Assembly (NCBI GenBank): GCA_018377235.1
Contig: JAGZZT010000002.1
Span: 137,874 to 201,873 of the forward strand
Origin: Clostridium sp.
GTDB taxonomy: Bacteria; Bacillota; Clostridia; Lachnospirales; Lachnospiraceae
DNA: 64,000 nt
Direction: 5' to 3'
Both the position numbers and the translations under genes were made by a program. The notes under the pieces were generated by a model. It saw only the letters and a program-made list of their open reading frames with translations. It was not told the origin of the DNA and searched no databases. Positions 1 through 7,707 of the stretch are shown one piece after another (the first letter of the stretch is position 1; each line of letters begins with the position of its first letter).

Positions 1-987
1 GGACCGCTCCGGGCAGAAGGAAAATCCCATCCTGTCAAAAGCCTTCGCCTCCTCCGGCATCTCGGCTCCCCGCTCTGCCAGAAAGCGCACCATCTCGCCT
101 CTGGCCATCTTGGCCTCTGTAGCCTTCACTTTGACTTTTCCCTCTGAAAGAGTTCCAAACACACAGGTGACAAATCGATCCTCAGGCATCAAATACGGCT
201 CCACCGCGCGGCTGTACTCCTTAGAAGCCAGATTTAAAATCACAGCCGGCTTTCCTTCTGAAAGTTCTTTGTAAATTTTGTCTCCCCACCAGCTGTAAAG
301 TTCCTTATGTAAACCTATTTTCAGCTTCGCCTGCATTTCCAGACGATAGGGAACCACTCCGTCGTCAGCACGCAGAATTCCGTAAAAACCACTGAGAATC
401 CTCAGATGTCTGCAGACATATTCCCACTGCTCCTTTGTAAAAATCTGAGGCGCCATATACTGATACTGAATTCCCACATAGGCCAGAGCCGCAGGCGTCA
501 GCCCCTGATCCAACCGCATTCTTTGATAGCGAAGATAATTTTCATGGGTAATGGCATCATTTGCCTTAAAAAGCGCTTTTAATTCTGCCTCAGAAAAGCC
601 CTGAAGAGTCCGCAAAAGCTCCCCGGCCTCCTTCTGGAATACCGGCGCGTCCCTCCAGGGCATATCATCGCACTTCACCTGCATCCTCTTAGCAGGCGAC
701 ACAATCAGCTTCATAGCCACAGCTTCTCTTCTCCCTCTTTTGCAGTTAAATTTCTCCACCAGAGCCTCCTTCTCTGCTCTGGACAGCCGTTTAATGGCCG
801 CCTCCCGTTTCATGGCCTCGCTCTTTGTGAAAAATTCCTCAAAATAAGCCAGGGCCACCGGCCTCCTGGCTCTCGTATACTTTGCGCCCTTCCCACTGTT
901 ATGAGCAGCGACTCTCTCCTCCAGATGGTTTGTCCATCCACAGTAAAAAGTACCGTCACAGCAGCGCAGAAGATACGTATAATTCAC
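1..987 (-). CDS. yaaA: GIY-YIG nuclease domain fused to peroxide-stress protein YaaA (3' end outside window)
   Basis: One uninterrupted frame runs from a GTG at 987 to the window edge (329 codons). An AGGAGG at 997-1002 lies nine bases upstream of the GTG. Residues 1-85 are a UPF0213/YhbQ-type GIY-YIG domain: YTYLL near the N-terminus, YCGWT at 15-19, Arg25, His29, then the GKGAKYTRARRP and REAAIKRLS motifs. Residue 92 is the Met (position 714) where a normal YaaA (DUF328) would begin, MKLIVSPAKRM, followed by the YaaA hallmarks ILSGFYGILRADDG and PYRLEM. About 10-15 C-terminal residues lie outside. YaaA lowers free iron and protects DNA under peroxide stress in E. coli and has a DNA-binding fold; GIY-YIG domains cut DNA. 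A joined protein would be a nuclease tethered to a DNA-binding stress protein (inference). Internal initiation at 714 is possible, but I see no good ribosome binding site there. Confidence 0.88.
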   Translation of the reverse strand, partial: MNYTYLLRCCDGTFYCGWTNHLEERVAAHNSGKGAKYTRARRPVALAYFEEFFTKSEAMKREAAIKRLSRAEKEALVEKFNCKRGRREAVAMKLIVSPAKRMQVKCDDMPWRDAPVFQKEAGELLRTLQGFSEAELKALFKANDAITHENYLRYQRMRLDQGLTPAALAYVGIQYQYMAPQIFTKEQWEYVCRHLRILSGFYGILRADDGVVPYRLEMQAKLKIGLHKELYSWWGDKIYKELSEGKPAVILNLASKEYSRAVEPYLMPEDRFVTCVFGTLSEGKVKVKATEAKMARGEMVRFLAERGAEMPEEAKAFDRMGFSFCPERS

Positions 988-1168
988 TGTCGCACACCTC
1001 CTGTCCGGGCTATGTAAACGGCAGCAGCACCCTGCGCAGTCATACCGCTGCCGCCCGGAGCCTTAAAACAGACAGAGCCTGAAACCCCGTATCTATTTAA
1101 AGCATCGGCCAGATGCGAAAATGCCTTCCGGCCTCCTGGAAAAGCTCTGCCCTTCCAGTCATACTCTA

Positions 1169-1196
1169 TTATATGAATTTTCTCCCGAAATGCAAC
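1169..1196 (-). promoter_or_regulatory. Sigma-A promoter for the GIY-YIG/yaaA transcript
   Basis: On the minus strand TTGCAT (1196-1191) and a perfect TATAAT (1174-1169) are 16 bases apart. Transcription would start near 1162, giving a leader of about 175 nt before the GTG at 987. The leader contains a GGCAGC/GCTGCC stem. This makes the 72-codon frame across the same stretch more likely to be leader RNA than a gene. Confidence 0.55.
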
Positions 1197-1213
1197 TTTC
1201 ATCCCCGTTTTTT

Positions 1214-3070
1214 TTATTTCTTCTTTTTTCTGCTGTCAAAATACATGAACTGGTCGATGGAATCCAAAATATCCGCAAAATCCTCTCTGGGAGCCAGATC
1301 GATATAGCGGCTTAAAAGTTCTGTCTCCTGTTTTTTATATCTGCCGTAAAAAATATCGAACAGGTTATGCCCCCTCAGATGAATCTTAAACTCCTCCATG
1401 TGCAGCTTCAGATCTTCCGGGGACTCCAAATCCCGCCCTAAGGCCGCAGCAAATTTCTTTCCCGATGTCAGCCGGCACAGATATTCCCTCCATTTCTCAT
1501 ACAAAACAGCATAGAAATCCTCTTCTGAGGGAACGACGGACAGCTCTGTCATGATCCTGGGATTCAGAAAATAATTTTCAAAAGAATAGTATTTCAATAT
1601 CAGCACATTTTTCTCTGTCACCCTGGGCAGATGATCCACATCTCGTTTTCCCTGTTCTTCATAATAACGGCACAGCTGCCTCTTCAGCTCATTTCTGTCT
1701 TTTCCATCTCCATCCCGGATCATGAGAAACTGATCCTTAAAGTGTACCTGGTTCATGTACTTTAAATTGGCGTAGGTCTTGATATTCGTACAGCTGTTGG
1801 TGGTGATAATGGAAATCCGGGACAGACTTCCGTCCTCCTGGTATACCTCAGAATAATATTTTTTCAGCAGAAGAGGAAGCCGGCTCTTATCCTGCCTTCC
1901 TTCTACAATAAACACGAAATCCACGTTCATGGCATCCCCGGCTCCATAGCCCAGATCATCTAAAATTCCTCCAATGTCCACCTGACTGCGGATCACAGAG
2001 CAAAATTCCTCATTGAGCACCACCTGGCGGATCTGTTTAGATGTAAAATTCAAAAGAAGCTGAGGCGAGTGAGTGCTGAAAATCACCTGATTTTTCTTGG
2101 AAAGACGGTAGAGAATCTCGCTGGCAGTCTTCTGAAGCCTGGGATGAAGAAACAGTTCCGGATATTCCACCACAATAATGCTGGGCAGCTGATGCTCCTC
2201 CTCCACATAAGTCTCAAGAAGAGAGAGCATATAGATGCACCGCATGCCCCGGCTCATCTGAGAGACAGGGCTGACGGTTCCTCTCTCTTTGCTGTAAAGC
2301 TCTGCCTGAACGGAAAACAGTTCTGTAAGATTGCCCCTGAGACGATACCTGATTTCATCAAAACCGCCGTTTTTCTCAAAATTTTCATTAATCCGGTCTG
2401 CTACCCTGCCCAGATTCAGCTGATAGAGCTTGTACTCAAAAAGCTTCTGAGCCTCCAGAGCGTTTAACTCCTCCGGCTTTTTCTGGTTAATCAGTCCAAT
2501 GCACTGAAAGCAGTGAGAACAGTCCCGCCCGGAATCGAACAGGCAGGCCCCATTTCTCATCTGATTCATCAGCCGGCTGTTCCCTAAAAGAAACAAATCA
2601 CTCTGAAAGGCGTTCAGTTCCCGCTCCGTGTCGATGTAGTGGAGCTTTGGAAGTACCTGGACAATATATGAATTGTGCTTTCTGAAGCCGTCCGAAAAGC
2701 GCTTTCTCCCTTCCCGGTTCACAGTACAGGTAAAGGAGAGGATCCCATTCTGAAAGGAGGGCAGCTTCTTCTCAAAATCCCGTCTCCAGATTTCAAAACG
2801 CCGATAAGAGCTGACTACGGCCTGGCTGTGAAAAAGAATCAGATCCTCATCCTCGATTTTAAGCTCCGTCTCAATCTCTATGTTCTGTCCGCTCTCGTCA
2901 AAATCCCCGTCCATAGCCTCCCGTCCTCCAGCCATCAGACGGACGGCATCCAGCACAGAGGTTTTCCCTGTATTATTCTTCCCCACCAGGATCAGGGCGC
3001 TGTCAATGTCTGACAGCTCCATATCCCGAATCGATTTAAAATTCCTGATCCGAATGCGCGTAAACCTCAC
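1214..3070 (-). CDS. OLD-family ATP-dependent nuclease (AAA ATPase plus TOPRIM)
   Basis: 618 residues, GTG start with AGGAGG seven bases upstream. The N-terminal ABC/SMC-like ATPase has Walker A GKNNTGKT at 30-37 and an SRGMR signature near 273. The Walker B region near 300 reads IIVVEYPELFLHP where the family usually has DEPElhLHP, so the Asp-Glu pair is Glu-Tyr. The FSTHSPQ switch histidine is present near 331-337. A TOPRIM domain follows, with FIVEGRQD (Glu390) and MIRDGDGKD (near 450-458). Between the two ATPase halves is a cysteine cluster C-x7-C-x2-C-x2-C at residues 176-190, which is not a usual OLD feature and suggests a bound zinc or iron-sulfur centre. OLD proteins act in phage defence or DNA repair. 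The gene is followed by the GIY-YIG/yaaA fusion on the same strand. Confidence 0.85.
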   Translation of the reverse strand: MRFTRIRIRNFKSIRDMELSDIDSALILVGKNNTGKTSVLDAVRLMAGGREAMDGDFDESGQNIEIETELKIEDEDLILFHSQAVVSSYRRFEIWRRDFEKKLPSFQNGILSFTCTVNREGRKRFSDGFRKHNSYIVQVLPKLHYIDTERELNAFQSDLFLLGNSRLMNQMRNGACLFDSGRDCSHCFQCIGLINQKKPEELNALEAQKLFEYKLYQLNLGRVADRINENFEKNGGFDEIRYRLRGNLTELFSVQAELYSKERGTVSPVSQMSRGMRCIYMLSLLETYVEEEHQLPSIIVVEYPELFLHPRLQKTASEILYRLSKKNQVIFSTHSPQLLLNFTSKQIRQVVLNEEFCSVIRSQVDIGGILDDLGYGAGDAMNVDFVFIVEGRQDKSRLPLLLKKYYSEVYQEDGSLSRISIITTNSCTNIKTYANLKYMNQVHFKDQFLMIRDGDGKDRNELKRQLCRYYEEQGKRDVDHLPRVTEKNVLILKYYSFENYFLNPRIMTELSVVPSEEDFYAVLYEKWREYLCRLTSGKKFAAALGRDLESPEDLKLHMEEFKIHLRGHNLFDIFYGRYKKQETELLSRYIDLAPREDFADILDSIDQFMYFDSRKKKK

Positions 3071-3102
3071 GGCAGTCCCTCCTTCCCTCTTTTGTTCCCT
3101 CT

Positions 3103-3131
3103 ATTATACGGCTTTAAAGAGCGTCTTTCAA
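3103..3131 (-). promoter_or_regulatory. Sigma-A promoter for the OLD-family gene
   Basis: TTGAAA (3131-3126) and TATAAT (3108-3103) on the minus strand are separated by exactly 17 bases. The start site would be near 3096, about 26 nt before the GTG start at 3070. The OLD gene therefore has its own promoter, separate from sipL. Confidence 0.6.
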
Positions 3132-3180
3132 ATGGTTTCTGAGGATGCTGATCATGAAAATCTCCGCTCGCTGGAAAATT

Positions 3181-4740
3181 TCACTGGGAAATCTCCTTCA
3201 CCAGAATCAGGCGTTCCCCCTGACGGGCTTCACTGCGTTCCAGGCCATTAGCCTCCACCACATGATCCACAGTGGTATGAAATTTTTTTGCAATTTTCCA
3301 CAAAGAATCCCCAGGCTGCACAATGTAGCCCACAATACCTGGCATTTCCTGCAGCTTCTTCAGATCCAGAGGTTCCGCTCTGGCTCCTGTAATCACTTGT
3401 TCGCACACCGGCTGAAGAGCCAGAAGGTCTGCTGTGATCACAGCCTTCACCTCCACGCTCTCAGAGCCCAGCATTACCGCCGTCAGCTGCTCCAGCCCCA
3501 TGTTTAACTGGTAAACGCTGTTTTCGTCCATTCCCCTGGCCTCCGCTGTGCAATGGAAAGGAACCAGCTCCTCCGTGTAACCCACAGGAGCCGCGTCATC
3601 ATCTGTCAGATAGAGAAGTCCTACCTCCAGAACCCCCTCCAGATGAAGTCCGTCCTCCTTCGGCTCCGCTGCGTCCAGTTTCACCTCACCTGTGCTGTGG
3701 CAGATCTGGAGAATTCTCTCCGGCTGGTGCAGATCGATCTTTTCAGCCGTCTTACATTTACAGGTGTTTTTCGTCAGAAGACGATCAAAGCAGGCTGTTC
3801 CTGTGTCCAGAACCAGCTCACATCCCGTAGAGTACATATCACTTAAAAGCTCCACATGCTGCTCCTCGTAGAGTTTCATATCCAGCTCCAGAACCGCGTC
3901 TGCAGAAAGCTCCCGCATCTCCCCGTCGCTGTCCGGTTTCATCTCAATCTCCTGATGGAGCAGGCGCACTGACACAAAGGGGATCATACTCTCCTCTGCC
4001 TCTGAAAGCTCCACCTCACCAGAGAAGGGAATACTTTCCTCCACCCACTGGACCGGCGTATGTTCCCCCTCTCCACTGTAGATAACAAAAATTAAAAGTT
4101 CTCCCTCCAGGTGAACCGCCCCCTGAACAGGACTGCAGGAAACGCCACGAAGCTTCATTTCCCTCCACAGAATTGTCTCCATGTTCGGCTTATTAGCAGA
4201 CAGAGACAGTTCCTCCCGAATCCGGTAGGTATCCTTCCTCCTGACAGCAATGGCGGCTACATCAATATCCCTTCTCTGAATCTCCACCTTAGCGTCATCC
4301 GTCTTCACGTCCACCGCCGCCTCCGCGTCATACAGGCTTTCTGCCCGCACCTCCAGCATCACGACTGCCTTGATATTCAGTTTTCTGGAATTGATCATTC
4401 CCGTATTCAAATCCTCCAGATTCCAGGAAACCTGAAAGCTGTCCTTTTCCTCCAGCTCCGGCACATTTACCGTCTCCTCAAAGGGAATTTCCCCTTTTAA
4501 GGACTGCAGCCCCCCTGACTCTCTTCGGTATAAGACCGCAAAAGAAAGCTTTCCACGGATCAGCACCTTATCTCCCTGGGCTCTGGAGGACTCAATCTGA
4601 ATATCGCCGTTCCCCAGCAGCACGGAAGACACGTCATCCATGGTATCCGGTACAATGAAATCATCATCAAGGGTAATCTGGGATACTGCCGTTCCCTTCT
4701 GCCGGTTCATGTGAATGTTATTTTTAATCAGCTCCATCAT
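3181..4740 (-). CDS. sipL: SipL-like spore coat morphogenesis protein (DUF3794 plus LysM)
   Basis: About 519 residues. The N-terminal part carries DUF3794-type repeats (MELIKNNIHMNRQKG opening, then VLIRGKLSFAVLY and similar beta segments). The C-terminus is one LysM domain (YIVQPGDSLWKIAKKFHTT, near residues 468-513). In C. difficile SipL binds the SpoIVA ATPase and is needed to localise the coat around the forespore. This length and domain order match. I chose the ATG at 4740, preceded by GGTGG; the reading frame extends seven codons further upstream but without a better ribosome binding site. Expected to be expressed in the mother cell during sporulation, although I could not identify a sigma-E promoter. 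It marks the organism as a likely spore former. Confidence 0.85.
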   Translation of the reverse strand: MMELIKNNIHMNRQKGTAVSQITLDDDFIVPDTMDDVSSVLLGNGDIQIESSRAQGDKVLIRGKLSFAVLYRRESGGLQSLKGEIPFEETVNVPELEEKDSFQVSWNLEDLNTGMINSRKLNIKAVVMLEVRAESLYDAEAAVDVKTDDAKVEIQRRDIDVAAIAVRRKDTYRIREELSLSANKPNMETILWREMKLRGVSCSPVQGAVHLEGELLIFVIYSGEGEHTPVQWVEESIPFSGEVELSEAEESMIPFVSVRLLHQEIEMKPDSDGEMRELSADAVLELDMKLYEEQHVELLSDMYSTGCELVLDTGTACFDRLLTKNTCKCKTAEKIDLHQPERILQICHSTGEVKLDAAEPKEDGLHLEGVLEVGLLYLTDDDAAPVGYTEELVPFHCTAEARGMDENSVYQLNMGLEQLTAVMLGSESVEVKAVITADLLALQPVCEQVITGARAEPLDLKKLQEMPGIVGYIVQPGDSLWKIAKKFHTTVDHVVEANGLERSEARQGERLILVKEISQ

Positions 4741-4855
4741 TTTGCCACCACGCCTTTCCATTTGATACAGACTTCGCCCGATTCCTCTTCCCGGGCCGCC
4801 GGCAGAACCTATCTGCCCTTCTGCCGCCGCTTTGTGAAAGTCTATGCGTGGAAAA

Positions 4856-4892
4856 GGCGGGATATGCCCTGTTCAGATGGACATATCCCGCC
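4856..4892 (-). terminator. Intrinsic terminator after the 165-residue membrane protein gene
   Basis: Arms GGCGGGATATG (4856-4866) and CATATCCCGCC (4882-4892) pair perfectly over 11 bp with a 15-nt loop. On the minus strand the stem is followed by TTTTCC, and the stop codon of the upstream gene forms its first base. The plus strand has TATTTTTT after the stem, so it may work in both directions. Confidence 0.7.
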
Positions 4893-5389
4893 TATTTTTT
4901 CTTTCTGAATAAAATCATCTGCGCGGCAAAGAGAATCCCCGCCAGAATCAGAAACACAGCCAGGCTGTAGCTCCTGAGATCTGCATACCAGGAAAATACC
5001 AGGAACACCGCCAGATAGAGAACCAGAACTACAACTGTATAAATCCTTCTCGCCTTTCCTTCCTTTCCCGATACCAGAGTATAGCTCCCCAGATATCTCT
5101 TATTGATCCAGAGCGTATAAATATAAAATGGGATCAGACCGCCAAAGAGGAGCAGGAAGATTTTCATATGTCCCAGTTTCTCCATCAGAACGGATCCCAG
5201 CAGGCAGACTGCTCCCAGAAATATGGTCGATACGGCCACCCGCTTCATATATTCCCTGCGCTGCTGCGGATCCAGCTTTTCTGTCTGCCTTATCTGAAAA
5301 AATTGAAAATCCGGTTTTTTTAAGCGAACCGCGCCCTCCAATATGCAGATAAGTCCGGCAATCATTAAGATGATACTCCACTGCTTCAT
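4892..5389 (-). CDS. Unrecognised small integral membrane protein
   Basis: 165 residues with about five hydrophobic segments: residues 5-20, 50-68, 75-95, 115-134 and 140-158. A charged stretch (RQTEKLDPQQRREYMKR) lies between the first and second. I do not recognise a family. It ends in RKKK and runs directly into its terminator. It follows ttcA by 36 bases on the same strand, so it may be the last gene of the cysE-ttcA unit. It resembles the many DUF-type four- to five-helix proteins of Lachnospiraceae; no catalytic motif is visible. Confidence 0.75.
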   Translation of the reverse strand: MKQWSIILMIAGLICILEGAVRLKKPDFQFFQIRQTEKLDPQQRREYMKRVAVSTIFLGAVCLLGSVLMEKLGHMKIFLLLFGGLIPFYIYTLWINKRYLGSYTLVSGKEGKARRIYTVVVLVLYLAVFLVFSWYADLRSYSLAVFLILAGILFAAQMILFRKKK

Positions 5390-5425
5390 CCTGACATCTC
5401 CTCCTGAATCCTCTGTATCCTGACG

Positions 5426-6328
5426 CTAATACTCCTCCAGAAAATGATGGCGTTCCTTCCCTTTCACATATCCAATGCAGGCATCCAGATTGACGTTCTC
5501 CACGCTCTTAAAAATATTCGTTTCAATATGAGGATTAATAGTCCTGAATTTTGCAATCAGCTCCTTCATCTCCTGGCGCTTCGACATGTGGGCCTCCTCT
5601 TCCCTGGAGATGGCCTCCGTAAACCGGCAGGCGCACTGGAGAAACCGAAGATTGTTGAAATCACGCCACGCCTCGATATCCGCCTCCTTCACCAGATACA
5701 AAGGGCGGATCAGCTCCATGCCCTCAAAATTAGTGCTGTGGAGCTTCGGCATCATGGTATTTACCTGGGCCCCGTAGAGCATACTCATGAGAATCGTCTC
5801 GATGACATCGTCGAAATGGTGTCCCAGGGCAATCTTATTGCATCCCAGCCGCCTGGCGTTAGCATAGAGATGACCTCGACGCATCCTGGCGCACAGGTAG
5901 CAGGGCGACTGATCCACGTCCACCACCACGTTAAAGATATCCGACTCAAACACAGTAATGGGAATTCCCATAGTCTTTGCATTTTCCTCTATCATCTTCC
6001 TGTTTTCCGGATTATAACCCGGATCCATTACCAGAAAATGAAGTCCGAATTGCATCTTTCCATGGCGCAGAATTTCCTGCATGCACTTTGCTAAAAGCAT
6101 GGAATCCTTGCCGCCGGAAATGCAGACTGCAATGTTGTCTCCCTCTTTAATCATATCGTACTCGTTCAGAGCCTTCACAAAGGGCCGCCAGATCTCCTTG
6201 CGGAACTGCTTAATCACGCTTTTTTCAATTTCTCTGCAGCGGTCTGCCACTTTTTCCTTTCTGGCTGGATTTTCCTGTGTAATCTGCTGCCTCTCTCTTA
6301 TGGTCTCATTAGCCTGCAATCTTTCCAT
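5426..6328 (-). CDS. ttcA: TtcA-family tRNA 2-thiocytidine-type sulfurtransferase (PP-loop ATPase)
   Basis: 300 residues. The PP-loop SGGKDS is at 71-76. Cysteines expected to hold a [4Fe-4S] cluster are in SPCYLCARM (Cys143, Cys146), with a further pair in QCACRF (Cys232, Cys234). The GHHFDDVIET motif near 169-178 is typical of the TtcA/TtuA group. These enzymes activate tRNA with ATP and insert sulfur; position C32 is the TtcA target in E. coli. The ATG at 6328 overlaps the end of cysE by 20 bases; a TTG at 6319 with GGATGG upstream is an alternative start. Coupling to cysE fits a shared need for cysteine sulfur. Confidence 0.8.
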   Translation of the reverse strand: MERLQANETIRERQQITQENPARKEKVADRCREIEKSVIKQFRKEIWRPFVKALNEYDMIKEGDNIAVCISGGKDSMLLAKCMQEILRHGKMQFGLHFLVMDPGYNPENRKMIEENAKTMGIPITVFESDIFNVVVDVDQSPCYLCARMRRGHLYANARRLGCNKIALGHHFDDVIETILMSMLYGAQVNTMMPKLHSTNFEGMELIRPLYLVKEADIEAWRDFNNLRFLQCACRFTEAISREEEAHMSKRQEMKELIAKFRTINPHIETNIFKSVENVNLDACIGYVKGKERHHFLEEY

Positions 6329-7004
6329 CCTTTTTCTCGCCTTTATCTTTTTCGTTCAGCTCCCGCTCCATCCGGCGCAGTTCCCGCTTCAGCTGCTTGA
6401 TCTCGCCTTTCAAGGCTTCAATCTGCTCTACCAGTTTTCTGTCATGCTCTCCCAGAACAACCTTCTCTTTCTTCTGAAGCTTTACACCATCCTTCTTTAC
6501 CGGACGAGCCGGGATTCCTACTGCGGTAATATTCTCTTCCAAAGGCTGAAGCAGCACCGCGTTGGCGGCAATTGAACAGTTATCCCCTACCTGGAAAGAA
6601 CCCAGAATCTTCGCTCCTGAACCTACTGTCACATTATTTCCCAGGGTTGGATGACGCTTCCCTTTTTTCGTGCCCACTCCTCCCAGAGTAACGCCCTGGT
6701 AAATGGTACAGTTATCTCCCACCACCGCAGTTTCTCCAATCACAACTCCAGCGCCATGGTCGATTAAAATTCCATGTCCCAGCTGCGCTCCCGGATGAAT
6801 CTCAATCAGCGTAAAAAACCTGGCAATCTGAGAAATCAGACGGGCAATAAAAAACATTCTCTTCTGATAAAACCAGTGGGCGATTCTGTGCCAAATCAGC
6901 GCGTGAACGCCCTGATAAAGCAGAAGCACCTCCAGAGCGCTTCTGGCCGCTGGATCCCGTTCCTTCACAGCTTTTACATCAAGCCAAATGTCCTTCAAAA
7001 TCAT
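6309..7004 (-). CDS. cysE: Serine O-acetyltransferase (EpsC/CysE family)
   Basis: 231 residues. It makes O-acetylserine from serine and acetyl-CoA, the first step of cysteine synthesis. The left-handed beta-helix of hexapeptide repeats spans about 65-165. It holds the IEIHPGAQLGHG and IDHGAGVVIGE motifs with the expected active-site histidines, and the GVTLGGVGTKKGKRHP loop. Residues 175-222 form a charged coiled-coil-like tail (EKVVLGEHDRKLVEQIEALKG...), longer than in the shortest EpsC proteins. No cysK is in the window. The gene has its own promoter at 7045-7074 and overlaps ttcA downstream. Confidence 0.9.
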   Translation of the reverse strand: MILKDIWLDVKAVKERDPAARSALEVLLLYQGVHALIWHRIAHWFYQKRMFFIARLISQIARFFTLIEIHPGAQLGHGILIDHGAGVVIGETAVVGDNCTIYQGVTLGGVGTKKGKRHPTLGNNVTVGSGAKILGSFQVGDNCSIAANAVLLQPLEENITAVGIPARPVKKDGVKLQKKEKVVLGEHDRKLVEQIEALKGEIKQLKRELRRMERELNEKDKGEKKDGKIAG

Positions 7005-7044
7005 AGCTTTCTCCTTTTAAACTAACACGCTTTGATATTGCTAC

Positions 7045-7074
7045 ATTATATAGTTATTCTACTGATTCTGTCAA
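7045..7074 (-). promoter_or_regulatory. Sigma-A promoter of cysE
   Basis: Consensus TTGACA (7074-7069) and TATAAT (7050-7045) on the minus strand with an 18-base spacer. The start site is near 7038, leaving a leader of about 33 nt with an AAGGAG ribosome binding site. There is no room for a T-box or riboswitch after this promoter. Confidence 0.65.
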
Positions 7075-7166
7075 TGTTGTCTAAAGGAGAATACAGGAGA
7101 AATCACTTCGCCTGAAAACGGCGCAATTATCCCGCTATAAGGCGTGTTGCCCCTTGTACACTGACG

Positions 7167-7703
7167 CTACCACTCCCCAAATACCATCTGACACAGCCTG
7201 ATGTACTCATGGTATTCAGGAAAATCATCCAGCTCTCTGAAGGATTCTGCCATGGAAATGTAATACCATCCCTGCCAGCGCTTTTCCTTCATGTTAAACC
7301 GTTCAAATACCGCGTCTCCATCCAGCAGATAGTCTCTGGCTGTATTCCTCAGATTACTGAGTTTGTCTCCCAAGGCTAAAATCTTCTCATCCCGTCCGGC
7401 ACGCCTTAAATGATCAATAGTTGCCTGCTTCCTCTCTTTCCAGGATTTAGACTTATCCTCTGTTTCTCCAGCCACCAGAGCAGCTACCCGGGGGCCGAAC
7501 TCCTTCTCAATCTCCTCGAATGTAACTCCGGCATCTTCTATTGTATCATGAAGAACCGCAGCCGCAATCAATTCCTCATCCTCTGTAAGAGAGGACACAA
7601 TAAGAGCCGTGTCGAGAGGGTGGGTAATATAGGGAATATTTCCGCCCTTCCTCACTGCACCTCTATGAGCTTCTGCCGCAAATACCGCCGCCTTACGAAT
7701 CAT
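7167..7703 (-). CDS. HD-domain phosphohydrolase of the RelA/SpoT-hydrolase (MESH1-like) type
   Basis: About 178 residues from an ATG at 7703 that has GGAG nine bases upstream and begins just after the mscS stop; the frame also has an ATG at 7718. The HD signature is complete: AHRGAVRKGG, YITHPLD, AAVLHDTIEDAG and LGDKLSNLRNTARD. There is no synthetase or TGS domain, so it is a stand-alone small alarmone-hydrolase-type enzyme. A role in (p)ppGpp or related nucleotide breakdown is inferred from the family. It is the last gene of the glgB-mscS unit. Confidence 0.78.
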   Translation of the reverse strand: MIRKAAVFAAEAHRGAVRKGGNIPYITHPLDTALIVSSLTEDEELIAAAVLHDTIEDAGVTFEEIEKEFGPRVAALVAGETEDKSKSWKERKQATIDHLRRAGRDEKILALGDKLSNLRNTARDYLLDGDAVFERFNMKEKRWQGWYYISMAESFRELDDFPEYHEYIRLCQMVFGEW

Positions 7704-7707
7704 ATTC

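Noticed and set aside
984..1202. 72-codon frame just upstream of the GIY-YIG/YaaA gene, ending in a GTGA overlap with its start
   Set aside because: A sigma-A promoter lies inside it (1169-1196), it has no usable ribosome binding site, and its composition is not protein-like; more likely leader RNA.
1..4761. A complete anti-phage island around the OLD-like gene
   Set aside because: Neighbours are a housekeeping-type fusion and a sporulation gene; no integrase, methylase or other defence gene is present, so defence is only one possibility.
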